Assembly (NCBI GenBank): GCA_028290085.1
Contig: JAQGKN010000298.1
Span: 1-5,663 of the forward strand
DNA: 5,663 nucleotides
Origin: Hyphomicrobiales bacterium
GTDB lineage: Bacteria > Pseudomonadota > Alphaproteobacteria > Rhizobiales > Beijerinckiaceae
Reading direction: 5' to 3'
The notes under the pieces were generated by a model, which had not been told where the DNA came from, did not search any database, and was given only the letters and a program-made list of their open reading frames with translations. Positions 4,821 through 5,663 of the stretch are shown here, piece after piece. The translations under genes were made by a program, and so were the position numbers. The stretch's first letter is position 1. Each line of letters starts with the position of its first letter.

Positions 4821-5663
4821 GATTGCGAAGATGCGACGCCGGTTTCTGACCGAGCACTCGCCAGGTCCCCAAAAGGCCAAGTCCGACAGTGACGACCAAG
4901 GCAATTCCCGCTGCTCCCACGGCCGGTCCCCAGAGCCATACGAAAGTGTCTAACCCCATGACCCGGATCAAAATCAGGTAGGCGGCGAGACTGCCAGCGA
5001 GCAGACCGAAAATCGCAGTGGCGACCCCTAGCAGGGCGTATTCTATGACGAGCGCCGCAAGGAGACGGCGCCGGGTTGCGCCCAATGTCTTCAACACGAC
5101 GGCATCGTAGATTCGGCTGCGTTGGCCAGCGGCCAGCGCTCCTGCGAGAACGAGAATCGAGGCCGTGAGTGCGATGCCCGAGGCACCCCGGACGGCGAAG
5201 GCGAGTTGCTCCATGACCGTGTTGACTGCATCGAGCGCATCTTTCACGCGAACGCTCGTAATGGTCGGGAAACGCAGCGCGACTTCGCGAAGGAGCGACA
5301 GCTCGCGCTTTTCATCGCCGCCCTTCGGGAACGTCGCCGTTGCGAGAAAGGTGTGAGGCGCACCGGCGAACGTGTTGGGCGAGAAGACGAAGACGAAGTT
5401 GATGCCCAGCGTGCGCCAGTTCACCGTCCGAAGATTGGCGATTTTCGCGGAGATATTGCGTCCCGCCACATTGACAGTAATCGAGTCGCCGATCTTCAGC
5501 CCGAGCCCCTTCGCGATGTCGCCTTCGACTGAGACAAGCGGTGGTCCATTGTAGTCGGTTGGCCACCATTCGCCGGCGCTGAGGGTCGAACCATCCGGAA
5601 TGCTATCCGAATAGCTGATGCCGCGATCGCCTTCGAGAACCCATTGCGCATTCTCGGCTGCGC
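4816..5663 (-). CDS. YbbP-type ABC transporter permease (FtsX family), C-terminal part
   Basis: The last 281 codons of a large permease are visible; the 5' part lies beyond the right edge, and full-length relatives are around 800-850 residues. The open frame continues to 5663 with typical sequence, so the GTG at 5469 is not the start. Visible residues 1-130 are a periplasmic domain with EWWPTDYNGPPLVSVEGDIAKGLGLKIGD (32-60) and the family stretch NWRTLGINFVFVFSPNTFAGAPHTFLAT. The C-terminal FtsX domain has three membrane segments and the coupling-helix motif AVVLKTLGATRRRLL that docks on the ATPase, then EYALLG, and ends GTWRVLGQKPASHLRNL. Relatives work with the YbbA ATPase and are often annotated as lysophospholipase L1 (TesA) biosynthesis permeases; the transported substrate is not known. 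The ATPase gene should lie upstream, to the right. No clear terminator follows the stop. Confidence 0.92.
   Translation of the reverse strand, partial: AAENAQWVLEGDRGISYSDSIPDGSTLSAGEWWPTDYNGPPLVSVEGDIAKGLGLKIGDSITVNVAGRNISAKIANLRTVNWRTLGINFVFVFSPNTFAGAPHTFLATATFPKGGDEKRELSLLREVALRFPTITSVRVKDALDAVNTVMEQLAFAVRGASGIALTASILVLAGALAAGQRSRIYDAVVLKTLGATRRRLLAALVIEYALLGVATAIFGLLAGSLAAYLILIRVMGLDTFVWLWGPAVGAAGIALVVTVGLGLLGTWRVLGQKPASHLRNL

Noticed and set aside
4816..5469. A complete 217-residue protein starting at GTG 5469
   Set aside because: The frame stays open to the window edge and encodes conserved YbbP sequence upstream of that GTG, so the gene is truncated by the window, not short.

Overview
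The window looks like ordinary chromosome from a GC-rich alphaproteobacterium, most likely of the Hyphomicrobiales (Rhizobiales). This rests on a DUF2794 protein, a YbhL protein preceded by what looks like the alphaproteobacterial ybhL leader RNA, and alphaproteobacterial-type HtpG and PrmC sequences. The order is an inference from protein flavour, not from a database search. I see no insertion sequence, phage gene, CRISPR array, tRNA or rRNA.

Layout, left to right. Positions 1-128 are non-coding sequence downstream of prmC, with two hairpins. Positions 129-2953 hold a minus-strand pair: htpG (Hsp90 chaperone) followed by prmC (release-factor glutamine methyltransferase), joined by a 4-base TTGA stop/start overlap. 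Upstream of htpG there is a heat-shock (RpoH)-like promoter at about 3009-3039. Positions 3081-3321 form a run of strong hairpins ending, on the minus strand, in a textbook intrinsic terminator with eight U. No gene feeds that terminator, so this is the best candidate for an undescribed small RNA or htpG leader. A DUF2794 gene runs rightward at 3390-3809 and converges on ybhL (3881-4624, minus), with a shared two-way terminator between them. The ybhL 5' region (4625-4815) holds a promoter whose predicted start falls at the 5' base of a folded leader RNA, plus a second hairpin before the ribosome binding site. Positions 4816-5663 are the C-terminal 281 codons of a YbbP-type ABC transporter permease that runs off the right edge.

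The genes do not form one pathway. The htpG-prmC pair may couple a chaperone with a translation-termination factor in one transcript. YbhL is a small membrane protein of the BI-1 family under RNA-leader control. The permease belongs to an FtsX-like export system. The most informative parts of the window are the two intergenic regions, 2954-3389 and 4625-4815.
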